The notes under the pieces are model-generated. The model was not told the origin of the DNA. It did not search any database and was given only the letters and a program-made list of their open reading frames with translations. The position numbers and the translations under genes were made by a program. Shown here one piece after another: positions 9,046-18,109 of a stretch of DNA of 48,117 bases. The stretch is from Flavobacteriales bacterium. Its GTDB lineage: Bacteria; Bacteroidota; Bacteroidia; Flavobacteriales; BACL11. Where the stretch lies: the NCBI GenBank assembly GCA_002696275.1, contig NZRO01000019.1, positions 1-48,117 on the forward strand. The letters are read 5' to 3'. How positions within the stretch are numbered: the stretch's first letter is position 1; the number at the start of each line of letters is the position of its first letter.

Positions 9046-9438
9046 ATGGGAATATTTGACTTCTTAAAACCAAAAAAAGACAAATCACCAATGGATGCGG
9101 TGATGCAAATGATGATTGAATATATTGAACAGAATCCTCAAGCATGTAAATCTGATGAAATTCCACAAGGATCTGGAGAGTTTGGATTAGATATTAAAAA
9201 TCCTGTGCCAGTAAAAACTATCCCAGGAAATGAAATATATCTAAAAAGATTAAGAACTATTGATGGAGAAAATATTACTTGGAAAAGAGATGGATCTAGA
9301 GAGATAAATGAGATTTGGGGTAATATAGATGTCTACAACATCTTTGATTCATCAGGTAATAAAATTTCTACTATTTACATATCCCCATATCATTGGAAAA
9401 TATCACAAAAAGCTCCAAAAGGATTTAAAATAATTTAA
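9046..9438 (+). CDS. Hypothetical protein, 130 aa
   Basis: A cytoplasmic protein without signal peptide or membrane segment. It begins with a short amphipathic MGIFDFLKPKKDK segment and a helical stretch up to about residue 30. A stretch around 40-65 (GSGEFGLDIKNPVPVKTIPG) looks like a conserved core, and the rest is predicted mostly beta. I recall similar GEFG-NPIPV stretches in unrelated bacterial hypothetical proteins but cannot name a family. It stands alone between two minus-strand genes with its own promoter-like element, and its codon use is like its neighbours, so it is probably a real gene. Confidence 0.65.
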   Translation: MGIFDFLKPKKDKSPMDAVMQMMIEYIEQNPQACKSDEIPQGSGEFGLDIKNPVPVKTIPGNEIYLKRLRTIDGENITWKRDGSREINEIWGNIDVYNIFDSSGNKISTIYISPYHWKISQKAPKGFKII

Positions 9439-9460
9439 TATCTCAATTAAAAGAAAAAAA

Positions 9461-9485
9461 GTCGGGTAGCAGGATTACAACCAAC
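9461..9485 (-). other. Possible tRNA 3'-end remnant
   Basis: Read on the minus strand this 25-nt stretch resembles a T-arm plus acceptor 3' strand: GGTTGTAATCC in place of the usual GGTTCGAATCC, then TGCTACCCGAC, then a run of seven T. It is also the most GC-rich stretch nearby. No 5' half of a tRNA is present, since the adjoining bases are the 3' end of the propeller gene. The alternative is a weak intrinsic terminator for that gene (GTTGG pairing with CCGAC before the T run). Confidence 0.3.
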
Positions 9486-9502
9486 ACTTATTTTACTAAA
9501 AA

Positions 9503-11458
9503 TTAATTAATAATTACTTTTTTAATAACGCTTCCATCATCATAAATATAAAAATAAGTGTTATTTGAATTTGGTGTTACTTCTCTTCCAAGAATATCAA
9601 CAATTCTTAAAAGATTTTTATTATTGTTAAAATTTTCCAAACTCGTTATATTGTACTCACATGGAATATCTAATTCAATATTATAGTAAAAATAATAATA
9701 ACCAGGTTGACTAGCGCTTGAACCAGTGATTGACATAACGGAACCAATGTTATATGGATAAGAAGCTCCCTGATCATTCCTATAAAGACCACTGTTTCCT
9801 GATGATAAACCTAATTGTAAATTATTAGAGATTGGAACTTCAAAATTCAACTCAAGTGTTTGATTTCCTGAGGACACAAAATGAGTCGTATCGTCAATTA
9901 CAACACCATTACTATTTCTTAATTCAAAAGTAATTAACTTTGGGCTCTCAGCGTAAAATTCTGCAGATTTAATGTTAAAATTTGAATAAGCATCAAAAAT
10001 CAGATGTTGTTCACCATTAAAATAATCACCCGAACTAAAGGAATTATTTAATTCTCCACCAAATAATGAAGATGTATTTGCAATTGGATTGAAATTTGAT
10101 GCTGTTGAATCTTGACAACCTAATATAGGTAATGAATTATCAATATCCAATATTGCATCTAAATAAGTTATTTGACCATTAACCATAATAGCTTGAAGTG
10201 TATCTGATATATATCCAAACTTTGAAAATACTACATCAAAAAGACCAGAGTCTGCATTTCCAGATGTGTAATTTCCTAAAATATCTGTATTAGATAAATT
10301 AGGAATAACTGTATTTAAAATAACTACACTAACTCCTGACAATGTTTGGTTATTTACATCGGTAACATTTCCTTGTAAATAACAAGCTTGGGAAAATCCT
10401 CTTTCTAATAATAGTAATCTTCCATTTCCATTATTTGATGAGTTTATATCAGATGAAATAATTAAGCCTGATGGTAGGTATGGATATGTTCCCCAACATC
10501 CGTCAAATCCATTGCCACTTCCAATATATGAATCATAATTAGCTACTTCAACTAAATTATTAGGATAAGTTGCATCATGAACTACAGTACCATCTCTATA
10601 CCAGGAAGTTACAAGAAAATTACCATCTACATGAGTATTGTGAGGTATAGAATTTGATTCAGGATTAGATTGTATTCTATCAACTTCTTGTATATTATTC
10701 ATATCAGTAATATCATAAGCTCCAATATACGAATCAGCTTGTTCATCAGTTGTAAAAACAAAATCACCATCATCAGAAACCCATATATTGTGTGTAAATT
10801 GATTAGGTGTAGGATGATGACCTAAAACTTGAGGGTTTGATTTGTTAGATACATCTACCGCATAAAACTCTCCTTCATATATACAACCTGCCCAAAGCGT
10901 ATCTCCTCTGGCCATACCATCGTGTATATAATAATCATCCCAAGTCCCTAAATAAGAAGGACTCATTGGATTTGTAGTTACATCTAAAAATATGACACCA
11001 CCATTACCAATATCAGTTCCAAAAATATATGCAACACCATTTTCATCCATATAAATATTATGAGCAGTATTAAAAAAATCAGTAAAGTTTACATATGTTT
11101 GTCCAGTAAGATCATTTAAATCAACAATCAACAATCCATCTCCACCTTCATTAATTACATAAGCATAATTCTCCCATGTTTTTATATCTCTCCATGTAGT
11201 ATTGGCTCCTGGAATAAAAAAAACTTCGTTGGGATTTTGAGGATTTGACAATTCCACAACAGAAAACCCGGTATTTAATCCTACAAGAGCATATTCAACA
11301 CCAGTAGATGTGTTTCTCCATCCCCAAATATCAGAACCTTCACTATCATAACTTAATCCATTCCAGTCAAACTCACCAACTAATGTTAAATTATAATTTG
11401 ACTGTGAAAACAATAATAATGGAAAACAAAATGCTAATAGAATAAAATACTTTTTCAT
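9503..11458 (-). CDS. Secreted choice-of-anchor B (LVIVD beta-propeller) protein with T9SS tail
   Basis: A 651-residue exported protein. A Sec signal peptide covers residues 1-19 (to FSQ), then an LVIVD-type beta-propeller (about 22-355, with repeated LLIVDL- and FLDV-like strands), a carboxypeptidase-regulatory-like Ig domain (359-440), the start of a GC-D-x-A-x-N-NP repeat (447-460), an inserted jelly-roll-like module (about 463-596), the repeat's closing PCEY (599-602), and a short T9SS sorting tail (607-651, with IVDILGREV and IYDDGS). It is predicted to be exported through the T9SS and anchored or released at the cell surface. A TTG frame extension of six codons lies inside the -7 element, so the ATG at 11458 was chosen. 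Function beyond surface display is unknown. Confidence 0.85.
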   Translation of the reverse strand: MKKYFILLAFCFPLLLFSQSNYNLTLVGEFDWNGLSYDSEGSDIWGWRNTSTGVEYALVGLNTGFSVVELSNPQNPNEVFFIPGANTTWRDIKTWENYAYVINEGGDGLLIVDLNDLTGQTYVNFTDFFNTAHNIYMDENGVAYIFGTDIGNGGVIFLDVTTNPMSPSYLGTWDDYYIHDGMARGDTLWAGCIYEGEFYAVDVSNKSNPQVLGHHPTPNQFTHNIWVSDDGDFVFTTDEQADSYIGAYDITDMNNIQEVDRIQSNPESNSIPHNTHVDGNFLVTSWYRDGTVVHDATYPNNLVEVANYDSYIGSGNGFDGCWGTYPYLPSGLIISSDINSSNNGNGRLLLLERGFSQACYLQGNVTDVNNQTLSGVSVVILNTVIPNLSNTDILGNYTSGNADSGLFDVVFSKFGYISDTLQAIMVNGQITYLDAILDIDNSLPILGCQDSTASNFNPIANTSSLFGGELNNSFSSGDYFNGEQHLIFDAYSNFNIKSAEFYAESPKLITFELRNSNGVVIDDTTHFVSSGNQTLELNFEVPISNNLQLGLSSGNSGLYRNDQGASYPYNIGSVMSITGSSASQPGYYYFYYNIELDIPCEYNITSLENFNNNKNLLRIVDILGREVTPNSNNTYFYIYDDGSVIKKVIIN

Positions 11459-11472
11459 TTTTAAAATTTTAT

Positions 11473-11481
11473 GCAAATTTA
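11473..11481 (-). promoter_or_regulatory. Candidate -7 element for the propeller gene
   Basis: TAAATTTGC on the minus strand matches TAnnTTTG plus the trailing C seen at most promoters here. It ends 14 nt before the ATG at 11458 and excludes the upstream TTG as a start. Confidence 0.55.
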
Positions 11482-11532
11482 CTATTAATTAATTACATAT
11501 TAAATAATTGAAAATCATTCTTAAATATTAAA

Positions 11533-14205
11533 TCATAAATCTAAAGTAATTTGCTGTGCACCCTCATCCGACACATTAGGTTTTTTAGAATCTTTTACCT
11601 TCTTTTTTTCAACCATTTCCTCTTCTTTAACAGTATTAACTGTGGATTCCTCTTTCTTCATTTTTAATTCTTCTTGATCCTCATTAACTTCTTCAATATG
11701 ATTAAAAGGTAAAGGATCTAACCATTTAAGCTCTTTAATCTTTTTATTAGTTAACTTATTACCAAGTGCCTTCCATCCTTTTACAGATATAAATTCTTCT
11801 ATATTAATGATATCAGATTTTCTATCTTTTCCTTTTTCTTTTACATAAAGAACTTGCATCATAGGCCTCCAATCTGTGGATACTAAAGATAAAAATGAAT
11901 CTTTATGATCGCTTATAAAAGAATATTTTCCTTCAGAAATCTCAGATGTTAAAAACCTTTTTACAAAGTAAGATTGTTTATTTCCATCAAAATAAATTGC
12001 TGAAATTGGTTTATTAGGATTTAATTTTTCTAAAATAATCATATCTTCATCAAAGTGAGTAGATAATTCTGTAACAAGTAACTGTATCTCGCCTTTTTGA
12101 TTAATTGTTAGCAATCTATCTTCTGCCTGAAACTCTCCTAATAAATCTCCTCTATCTTCTACATTTAATCTTTGAATAGTTGTATCAAACCAAATTTTAC
12201 GAGCAGATAATGTTGATACACCCGCAGATTTTAAGTCAATTTTTTTGATTGGGTTTTTACTAAGTATATTTCCCCCAGAACCTCTTCCTTTAATCGATAT
12301 CTCAGAAAAATCAGCATCAAAACGTAATTTTTTTAACTTTTGTAAAGCTCTTAAGTAAACTGTAACAACTTCCGCCTCTCCGTTAGGATTAGCGGTAAAG
12401 TACAGAACTTTATTTCCTTTTGATGTTTTACACAAACTGTAATCTTTGTTTCTTGTAACACCTGTAACAAAAAATCTTTTAATGTAATTTACAGACTTAG
12501 CCCCGTCTTTATAAATCATATTATATACTGTTCGTTTATCTTTTTTCTTAAATACAGCACAATGAATTATATCTTTGCCCATAAAAACTTTAGTCCCTAC
12601 CTTTGAAACCATAAAAGTTCCATCTTTTTTAAAAGCAATTATATCATCAATATCAGAGCAATCTGAGATATACTCGTCTCTACGTAAACTAGTTCCAATA
12701 AATCCTTCCTCTCTATTAACATAAAGTTTTTTATTAGCTACTACAACTTTACTAGCAACTATATTTTCAAATGTTTTAATCTCAGTTTTTCTTTCTCTTC
12801 CTTTTCCATATTTTACTTTTAATTCCTTAAAGTAATTTATAGCATAATCAACAAGATTCTCTAACTTATATTTAACATCCTCTATCCTTTCTTCTAATTT
12901 CAGAAGTTCTTCCTCAGCTTTATTTAAATCAAATTTTGTAATTCGCTTGATCTTTATCTCAGTAAGCTTTACAACATCATCATCTCTAACTTCTCTCAAA
13001 AGATGTGTTATATGAGGTTTTAATCCTTGATGAATTGTTGAAATAACTAAATCCCATTCTTCTAACTCCTCTATCTGATGATATATTCTCTTTTCAATAA
13101 AGATCCTTTCTAATGAAGCAAAATGCCATTTTTCCTGTAACTCCTCTAAATTTATTTTTAATTCTCTTTCTAATAAATCAAGAGTATGATTTGTAGAATT
13201 TTGAAGGATCTCTGAAACACCTAAAAATTGAGGTTGATCATCGTTAATCACACATGACAATGGAGAAATAGAAAGTTCACAATCTGTAAAACTAAACAGT
13301 GCATCAATAGTTTTATCAGGTGATATCCCACTAGGTAATATAATTGATATCTCAACATTTTCAGATGTATTATCTTCAATTTTCTTTATTTTTATCTTTC
13401 CTTTTTCATTAGCTTTTAAAATTGAGTTAATTAAACTTGTTGTTGTAGTTGAAAATGGAATTTCAGTAATATGTAGAGTGTTTTTATCAATTTGTAAAAT
13501 CTTAGCTCTTACTCTAATTTTACCCCCTCTTTTACCATCATTATAATCAGAAAAATCCGCTAGTCCTCCAGATTGAAAATCTGGATAAATTCTAGGTTTT
13601 ATTCCTTTTAAAACTTTAATCGAGGCGTCAATAAGCTCATTAAAATTATGAGGCATAATTTTTGTAGAAAGGCCAACTGCAATCCCTTCTACTCCATGAG
13701 CAAGTAACAAAGGGAACTTAATTGGTAAAGTAATTGGCTCCTTTCCTCGACCATCATAAGATGATATCCAATTTGTAATTTTATTGTTAAATACAACATC
13801 TAATGCAAATTTAGTTAACCTTACCTCAATATATCTTGGAGCTGCTGCCCTATCACCAGTAGCAGTATTACCCCAATTTCCTTGCATATCAAGAAGTAAA
13901 TTTTTATTACCAATTTGAACCATCGCATCACCAATTGAAGCATCTCCATGAGGGTGATATTTCATTGTATGACCTATTACATTAGCAACTTTATGATATC
14001 TTCCGTCATCTAATTGTTTTAATGAATATAAAATCCTTCTCTGCACTGGTTTTAATCCATCTTGTAAATATGGAACAGAACGTTCTAAAATAACATAAGA
14101 CGCATAATCCAAAAACCAATTCTCGTACATTCCAGAAACATGTATAATATTTTCCTGTTTTTGAGAATGGTTACCTACTTCTTCTGTATCTACTTCTTCT
14201 GACAT
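11533..14205 (-). CDS. parC: DNA topoisomerase IV subunit A
   Basis: An 890-residue type IIA topoisomerase A subunit: DNA breakage-reunion domain with YHPHGDAS (83-90) and the catalytic Tyr125 in AAAPRYIEVR (120-129), a coiled-coil tower region (about 430-470), then a degenerate C-terminal beta-pinwheel and a Lys/Glu-rich tail (about 845-890). With ParE it decatenates daughter chromosomes. I prefer ParC over GyrA because of the pairing with a parE-type B subunit, the PRYIE motif (GyrA normally has AMRYTE) and the absence of an obvious GyrA-box (QRRGGKG). The start overlaps the upstream unknown gene by 16 nt, so translation is probably coupled. Confidence 0.88.
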   Translation of the reverse strand: MSEEVDTEEVGNHSQKQENIIHVSGMYENWFLDYASYVILERSVPYLQDGLKPVQRRILYSLKQLDDGRYHKVANVIGHTMKYHPHGDASIGDAMVQIGNKNLLLDMQGNWGNTATGDRAAAPRYIEVRLTKFALDVVFNNKITNWISSYDGRGKEPITLPIKFPLLLAHGVEGIAVGLSTKIMPHNFNELIDASIKVLKGIKPRIYPDFQSGGLADFSDYNDGKRGGKIRVRAKILQIDKNTLHITEIPFSTTTTSLINSILKANEKGKIKIKKIEDNTSENVEISIILPSGISPDKTIDALFSFTDCELSISPLSCVINDDQPQFLGVSEILQNSTNHTLDLLERELKINLEELQEKWHFASLERIFIEKRIYHQIEELEEWDLVISTIHQGLKPHITHLLREVRDDDVVKLTEIKIKRITKFDLNKAEEELLKLEERIEDVKYKLENLVDYAINYFKELKVKYGKGRERKTEIKTFENIVASKVVVANKKLYVNREEGFIGTSLRRDEYISDCSDIDDIIAFKKDGTFMVSKVGTKVFMGKDIIHCAVFKKKDKRTVYNMIYKDGAKSVNYIKRFFVTGVTRNKDYSLCKTSKGNKVLYFTANPNGEAEVVTVYLRALQKLKKLRFDADFSEISIKGRGSGGNILSKNPIKKIDLKSAGVSTLSARKIWFDTTIQRLNVEDRGDLLGEFQAEDRLLTINQKGEIQLLVTELSTHFDEDMIILEKLNPNKPISAIYFDGNKQSYFVKRFLTSEISEGKYSFISDHKDSFLSLVSTDWRPMMQVLYVKEKGKDRKSDIINIEEFISVKGWKALGNKLTNKKIKELKWLDPLPFNHIEEVNEDQEELKMKKEESTVNTVKEEEMVEKKKVKDSKKPNVSDEGAQQITLDL

Positions 14206-14690
14206 TTGTTTTTCTGAATTATATTATCAAGTAAATTACTTATTTTATCTTTAGTTAAATGACTTAATAAAGTCAATGGTATTCTTTTTGCTGACCTTTT
14301 ACCACTACTGGATACCATCTGGATGAGCAATACATCTGTAATCAAATGTTTTCTTTTCAAAAAACGAAAACCTATTAACATATCATTAGAAAGTTCAATA
14401 TTAAATAATTTGGATCCAAAATAACTACTTACTGTTCTCTTAGATTTTATTAAAAAAGAAGAGTCTTCAAATTTTAATTTATATTTGTAAATACCAGCAT
14501 TAATAAAAAATACATAAAAAAAGATTACAACAAAAAAATACAAATAGTTATATTTAAAAAAGTCATAAATAATTGAAGAATTAAAAAATATAAAAAATAT
14601 TATTGGGATTGCTAAAATCAAAAACAAAAATAAACAAACAAAAACTGTTAAGATTTTTGACTTTTTATAATTATGTAATATTTGCTTCAT
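14190..14690 (-). CDS. Hypothetical two-TM membrane protein between parE and parC
   Basis: A 166-residue protein with a short basic N-terminus, two strongly hydrophobic helices (about residues 13-37 and 47-66, very rich in Phe/Ile) and a roughly 100-residue hydrophilic C-terminal part. The tail (about 68-166) resembles a small PH-like or bacterial YcxB-type domain in its strand pattern, but I cannot assign it. It lies 1 nt after parE and overlaps parC by 16 nt, so it is embedded in the topoisomerase operon. No function can be given from sequence. Confidence 0.7.
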   Translation of the reverse strand: MKQILHNYKKSKILTVFVCLFLFLILAIPIIFFIFFNSSIIYDFFKYNYLYFFVVIFFYVFFINAGIYKYKLKFEDSSFLIKSKRTVSSYFGSKLFNIELSNDMLIGFRFLKRKHLITDVLLIQMVSSSGKRSAKRIPLTLLSHLTKDKISNLLDNIIQKNKCQKK

Positions 14691-14691
14691 T

Positions 14692-16536
14692 TTAAATTTC
14701 TATATCCTCTTCTACTCTTAAATTTTCGATAATAAATTTCTGTCTATCTTGTGTATTTTTACCCATAAAGAACCCTAATATTTGTTGAATTTTAGATTCT
14801 TTTCCTAAAATTACAGGTTCTAATCTCATATCTTTACCTATAAAATGTTTAAATTCATTTGGGGAAATCTCACCTAATCCCTTGAATCTAGTAATTTCTG
14901 GATTTTTTCCAATTTTATCCATTGCTTCCAGTTTTTCTTCATCTGAATAACAATAGATAGTTTCTTTTCTATTTCTTACTCTAAAAAGTGGAGTTTCTAA
15001 TACATACACATGTCCTTCTTTCACAAGCTCTGGAAAGAACTGCAAAAAGAAGGTTATTAAAAGCAATCTAATATGCATACCATCAACATCTGCGTCCGTT
15101 GCAATTACAATTTTATTATACCTAAGCTCATCAATTCCTTGTTCGATATTTAAAGCAGCTTGTAACAAATTAAACTCCTCATTTTCATAAACAATTTTCT
15201 TAGAAAGTCCGAATGAGTTTAATGGTTTACCTCTCAAAGAAAATACTGCTTGTGTCTTTATATCCCTAGTCTTTGTAATTGATCCCGAAGCGGAATCCCC
15301 TTCAGTAATAAAAATAGTTGTTTCGTATCTTTCCTCTTTTTTAAGATCGTTATAATGAATTCTACAATCTCTAAGTTTCTTGTTATGAAGATTAGCTTTT
15401 TTAGCACGTTCTTTAGCAAGTTTTTTAACTCCTGCCATAGCTTTTCTCTCATGCTCAGCTTGTTTTATCTTCTTTTCAATTATTTCTGCGACATCTATAT
15501 TTCTATGTAAATAATTATCTAAATCTCTCTTTAGAAAATCATTGACATAAGAGCGGACAGTAACACCATTAGGCTCCATTTCTGTAGAACCAAGTTTCGT
15601 TTTAGTTTGAGATTCAAAAACAGGCTCTATAATCTTAATACTTAATGCTCCATTTATTGCTTGCCTTATATCAGAAGCATCATAATTTTTTCCAAAATAT
15701 TCTCTAATAGTCTTTACCAGTCCCTCTCTAAAAGCTAACTGATGAGTCCCCCCCTGAACAGTATGTTGTCCGTTTACAAAAGAATAGTATTGTTCTGAAT
15801 ACTGATTTTTACAGTGTGTAATTGCAACTTCTATATCCTCTCCTTTTAAATGAATAATTGGATACAACATCTCGGCCTCTGTATTCTGATCTAATAAATC
15901 GTACAAGCCCTTTTCAGAGTAAAATTTCTCACCATTATAAATTATTGTTAAACCTGGATTTAGGTAACAATAATTCCACATCATTTTTTCGACATATTCG
16001 TTTAAAAAACGGTATTTTCCAAACAATTCCTCATCAGGCACAAAGCTTACTTTTGTGCCTTTCCTTGAAGTGTTTTCTTGTATATCTTCATCATTTACAA
16101 CATTACCCTTCTCAAACTCTACAAACTTACTTTTACCATCTCTTATAGAACGAATACAAAAATAAGATGAAAGTGCATTAGCAGCTTTAGTTCCAACTCC
16201 ATTCAAACCAACAGATTTTTTAAATACTTTAGAGTCATATTTAGCACCTGTATTGATTTTAGAAACACAATCAATAACTTTTCCTAGAGGAATTCCTCTA
16301 CCATAATCTCTTACAGAAACTCTATTGTTTTTTACAGAAACTTCAATTGTTCTTCCATTGCCCATAACAAACTCATCTATAGAGTTATCAATAACTTCTT
16401 TTAATAAAATATATACTCCATCATCTGGTGAGGAACCATTTCCCATTTTACCAATATACATACCTGGTCGTAAACGGATGTGTTCTTTCCAATCTAGCGA
16501 TCGAATACTATCCTCATTATATTCCTGTTGTACCAT
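14692..16536 (-). CDS. parE: DNA topoisomerase IV subunit B
   Basis: A 614-residue GHKL ATPase and TOPRIM subunit. ATP-binding motifs are EVIDNSIDE (47-55), GRGIP (79-83) and GLNGVGTKA (110-118); the TOPRIM domain has TEGDSASG (about 405) and the metal-binding DADVDGMH (about 478). The compact length, without the GyrB DNA-binding insertion, supports ParE. It is the first gene of a parE-unknown-parC cluster, preceded by a -7 element 41 nt upstream. Confidence 0.9.
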   Translation of the reverse strand: MVQQEYNEDSIRSLDWKEHIRLRPGMYIGKMGNGSSPDDGVYILLKEVIDNSIDEFVMGNGRTIEVSVKNNRVSVRDYGRGIPLGKVIDCVSKINTGAKYDSKVFKKSVGLNGVGTKAANALSSYFCIRSIRDGKSKFVEFEKGNVVNDEDIQENTSRKGTKVSFVPDEELFGKYRFLNEYVEKMMWNYCYLNPGLTIIYNGEKFYSEKGLYDLLDQNTEAEMLYPIIHLKGEDIEVAITHCKNQYSEQYYSFVNGQHTVQGGTHQLAFREGLVKTIREYFGKNYDASDIRQAINGALSIKIIEPVFESQTKTKLGSTEMEPNGVTVRSYVNDFLKRDLDNYLHRNIDVAEIIEKKIKQAEHERKAMAGVKKLAKERAKKANLHNKKLRDCRIHYNDLKKEERYETTIFITEGDSASGSITKTRDIKTQAVFSLRGKPLNSFGLSKKIVYENEEFNLLQAALNIEQGIDELRYNKIVIATDADVDGMHIRLLLITFFLQFFPELVKEGHVYVLETPLFRVRNRKETIYCYSDEEKLEAMDKIGKNPEITRFKGLGEISPNEFKHFIGKDMRLEPVILGKESKIQQILGFFMGKNTQDRQKFIIENLRVEEDIEI

Positions 16537-16577
16537 TTAAAAGTAAATTATTATTTTTTAGCACTATAAACTAGAAA

Positions 16578-16586
16578 GCAAATATA
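16578..16586 (-). promoter_or_regulatory. Candidate -7 element for parE
   Basis: TATATTTGC on the minus strand, a full match to TAnnTTTG, ends 41 nt before the parE ATG. Confidence 0.5.
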
Positions 16587-16685
16587 ACATACTCCTATTT
16601 TTTTTTGAGAAAATTAAATAATTTAGAGATCGTGTTATTAACACTTTTTCAACCAAGAAAATCAGAAAAAAATGAAAGAAAAAAA

Positions 16686-17783
16686 CTAAACATTAAAAAG
16701 GAAATGCATTACATCTCCATCCTCGACTACATAGTCTTTTCCTTGAACTTTAATTTTTCCAGATTCCCTACAAGCAAGTTCAGATTCTAAACTATCAAAA
16801 TCAGAGTAAGATATAACCTCCGCTCTAATAAATCCTTTCTCAAAATCAGTATGAATAACTCCTGCGGCTTGTGGAGCTTTCATTCCCTTTTTAATTGTCC
16901 ATGCTCTGACCTCTTTTTTACCTGCTGTAAAATAGGTTTGTAAATTTAATAAACTATAAGTAGCTTTTATCAAATTATGAACACCTGGTTTTTCTAATCC
17001 CATTTCTTCTAAGAACATTTGCTGTTCTTCTAAATCCTCTAATTCAGCAATTTCAGACTCAATAGCAGTTGCAATAAGTAATATTTCGGCATCTTCCATT
17101 TTAACAGCCGCTTTTACCGCATCTACATACTTGTTTCCAGATTTCATTGCATTTTCATCTACATTACATACATATAAAACCGGTTTTGAGGTTAGCAAAT
17201 GTAAATCTTCAACTGCTTCTAAATCACTTTCGTTTGCATCCAAACTACGAGATGAATTCCCTGTTTCCAAATGAGCAATATATTTCTCAAGGCTTGATAC
17301 AATTTTTTGAGAATTCTTATTTCCTGACTTAGCAATTTTTATATGTTTTTCTCTTTTCTTTTCTATTGTTTCTAAATCTTTTAGCTGTAGCTCAAAATCA
17401 ATAGTTTCTTTATCTCTAACCGGGTCTACACTTCCATCTACATGAACAATATTATCGTCTTCAAAACACCTTAAAACATGAATAATAGCATTAGTTTCAC
17501 GAATGTTTGATAGGAATTTATTTCCCAAACCCTCTCCTTTACTTGCACCTTTTACAAGACCTGCAATGTCTACTATTTCAACAGTGGCAGGATGAACTTT
17601 TTCTGGGTTTACCAATTGTGCCAATCTGCTTAATCTATCGTCCGGAACAGTAATTACACCTACATTTGGTTCTATAGTGCAAAAAGGGTAATTAGCCGAT
17701 TGTGCCTTTGCTTTTGATAAACAATTAAAAAGAGAAGATTTACCAACATTTGGTAGACCAACTATACCACACTTTAATGCCAT
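16686..17783 (-). CDS. ychF: Redox-regulated ATPase YchF (OLA1 family)
   Basis: A 365-residue Obg-related P-loop protein. G1 is GLPNVGKS (9-16), G3 DIAGLV (72-77), and the position of the usual NKxD specificity motif is NVDE (207-210), which is the YchF hallmark for ATP over GTP. A coiled-coil region lies at about 135-175 and a TGS domain at the end (AAGVIHTDFEKGF ... DGDVMHFLFNV). Full length compared with the family (about 363). It associates with ribosomes and is linked to stress and redox responses. It is transcribed alone from a clear promoter. Confidence 0.93.
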   Translation of the reverse strand: MALKCGIVGLPNVGKSSLFNCLSKAKAQSANYPFCTIEPNVGVITVPDDRLSRLAQLVNPEKVHPATVEIVDIAGLVKGASKGEGLGNKFLSNIRETNAIIHVLRCFEDDNIVHVDGSVDPVRDKETIDFELQLKDLETIEKKREKHIKIAKSGNKNSQKIVSSLEKYIAHLETGNSSRSLDANESDLEAVEDLHLLTSKPVLYVCNVDENAMKSGNKYVDAVKAAVKMEDAEILLIATAIESEIAELEDLEEQQMFLEEMGLEKPGVHNLIKATYSLLNLQTYFTAGKKEVRAWTIKKGMKAPQAAGVIHTDFEKGFIRAEVISYSDFDSLESELACRESGKIKVQGKDYVVEDGDVMHFLFNV

Positions 17784-17802
17784 AAGTTTAATTTTTAAGT
17801 TA

Positions 17803-17811
17803 GCAAATATA
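17803..17811 (-). promoter_or_regulatory. Candidate promoter for ychF
   Basis: TATATTTGC on the minus strand with a TTG at 17832-17834 (20-nt spacer) fits the Bacteroidota -33/-7 arrangement. The -7 element ends 19 nt before the ATG. Confidence 0.6.
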
Positions 17812-18079
17812 ATATTTGAAAATTAAGTGTTCAATAAATTATTTTTTTACTTTGAATTGAATTCATACTCTTATATAATTGATTTATTTTTTTAAATAAA
17901 TTCCAATATGTTTTTTTATTTAATTTATACAAAATCATAGATATTCATTGGCATATAAAACATCATCCTCTTTCTAATATTTTGTTTTAATGAATTCAAA
18001 TATATTTTTTTTCAACAATGCGTTAATAAAATAGTACTCAAACAAAGAGTCTAAATACTTTTTTTCTTCTCTATTAATT

Positions 18080-18088
18080 TATATTAGC
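18080..18088 (+). promoter_or_regulatory. Candidate -7 element for the transketolase operon
   Basis: TATATTAGC, one mismatch from TAnnTTTG, ends 21 nt before the ATG at 18110. Confidence 0.45.
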
Positions 18089-18109
18089 AGATAAATAACA
18101 TCATACATA

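Larger units (their letters stand above)
17784..18109. other. 326-nt intergenic region between ychF and the transketolase genes
   Basis: It contains the ychF promoter at its left end and the transketolase -7 element at its right end. The roughly 260 nt between are very AT-rich with no open frame that resembles a protein, no tRNA and no GC-rich hairpin. An AT-only inverted repeat (17882-17901) is the only structure seen. Confidence 0.6.

Noticed and set aside
11533-16536. Reading the topoisomerase pair as DNA gyrase (gyrA/gyrB)
   Set aside because: The B subunit is short and the A subunit has PRYIE at the active site and no clear GyrA-box, so topoisomerase IV fits better.
17882-17901. Inverted repeat ATTTATTT-TTTT-AAATAAAT in the ychF-transketolase gap
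   Set aside because: It consists of A and T only in a very AT-rich region where such repeats arise by chance, and it is not placed at a gene end or a promoter element.
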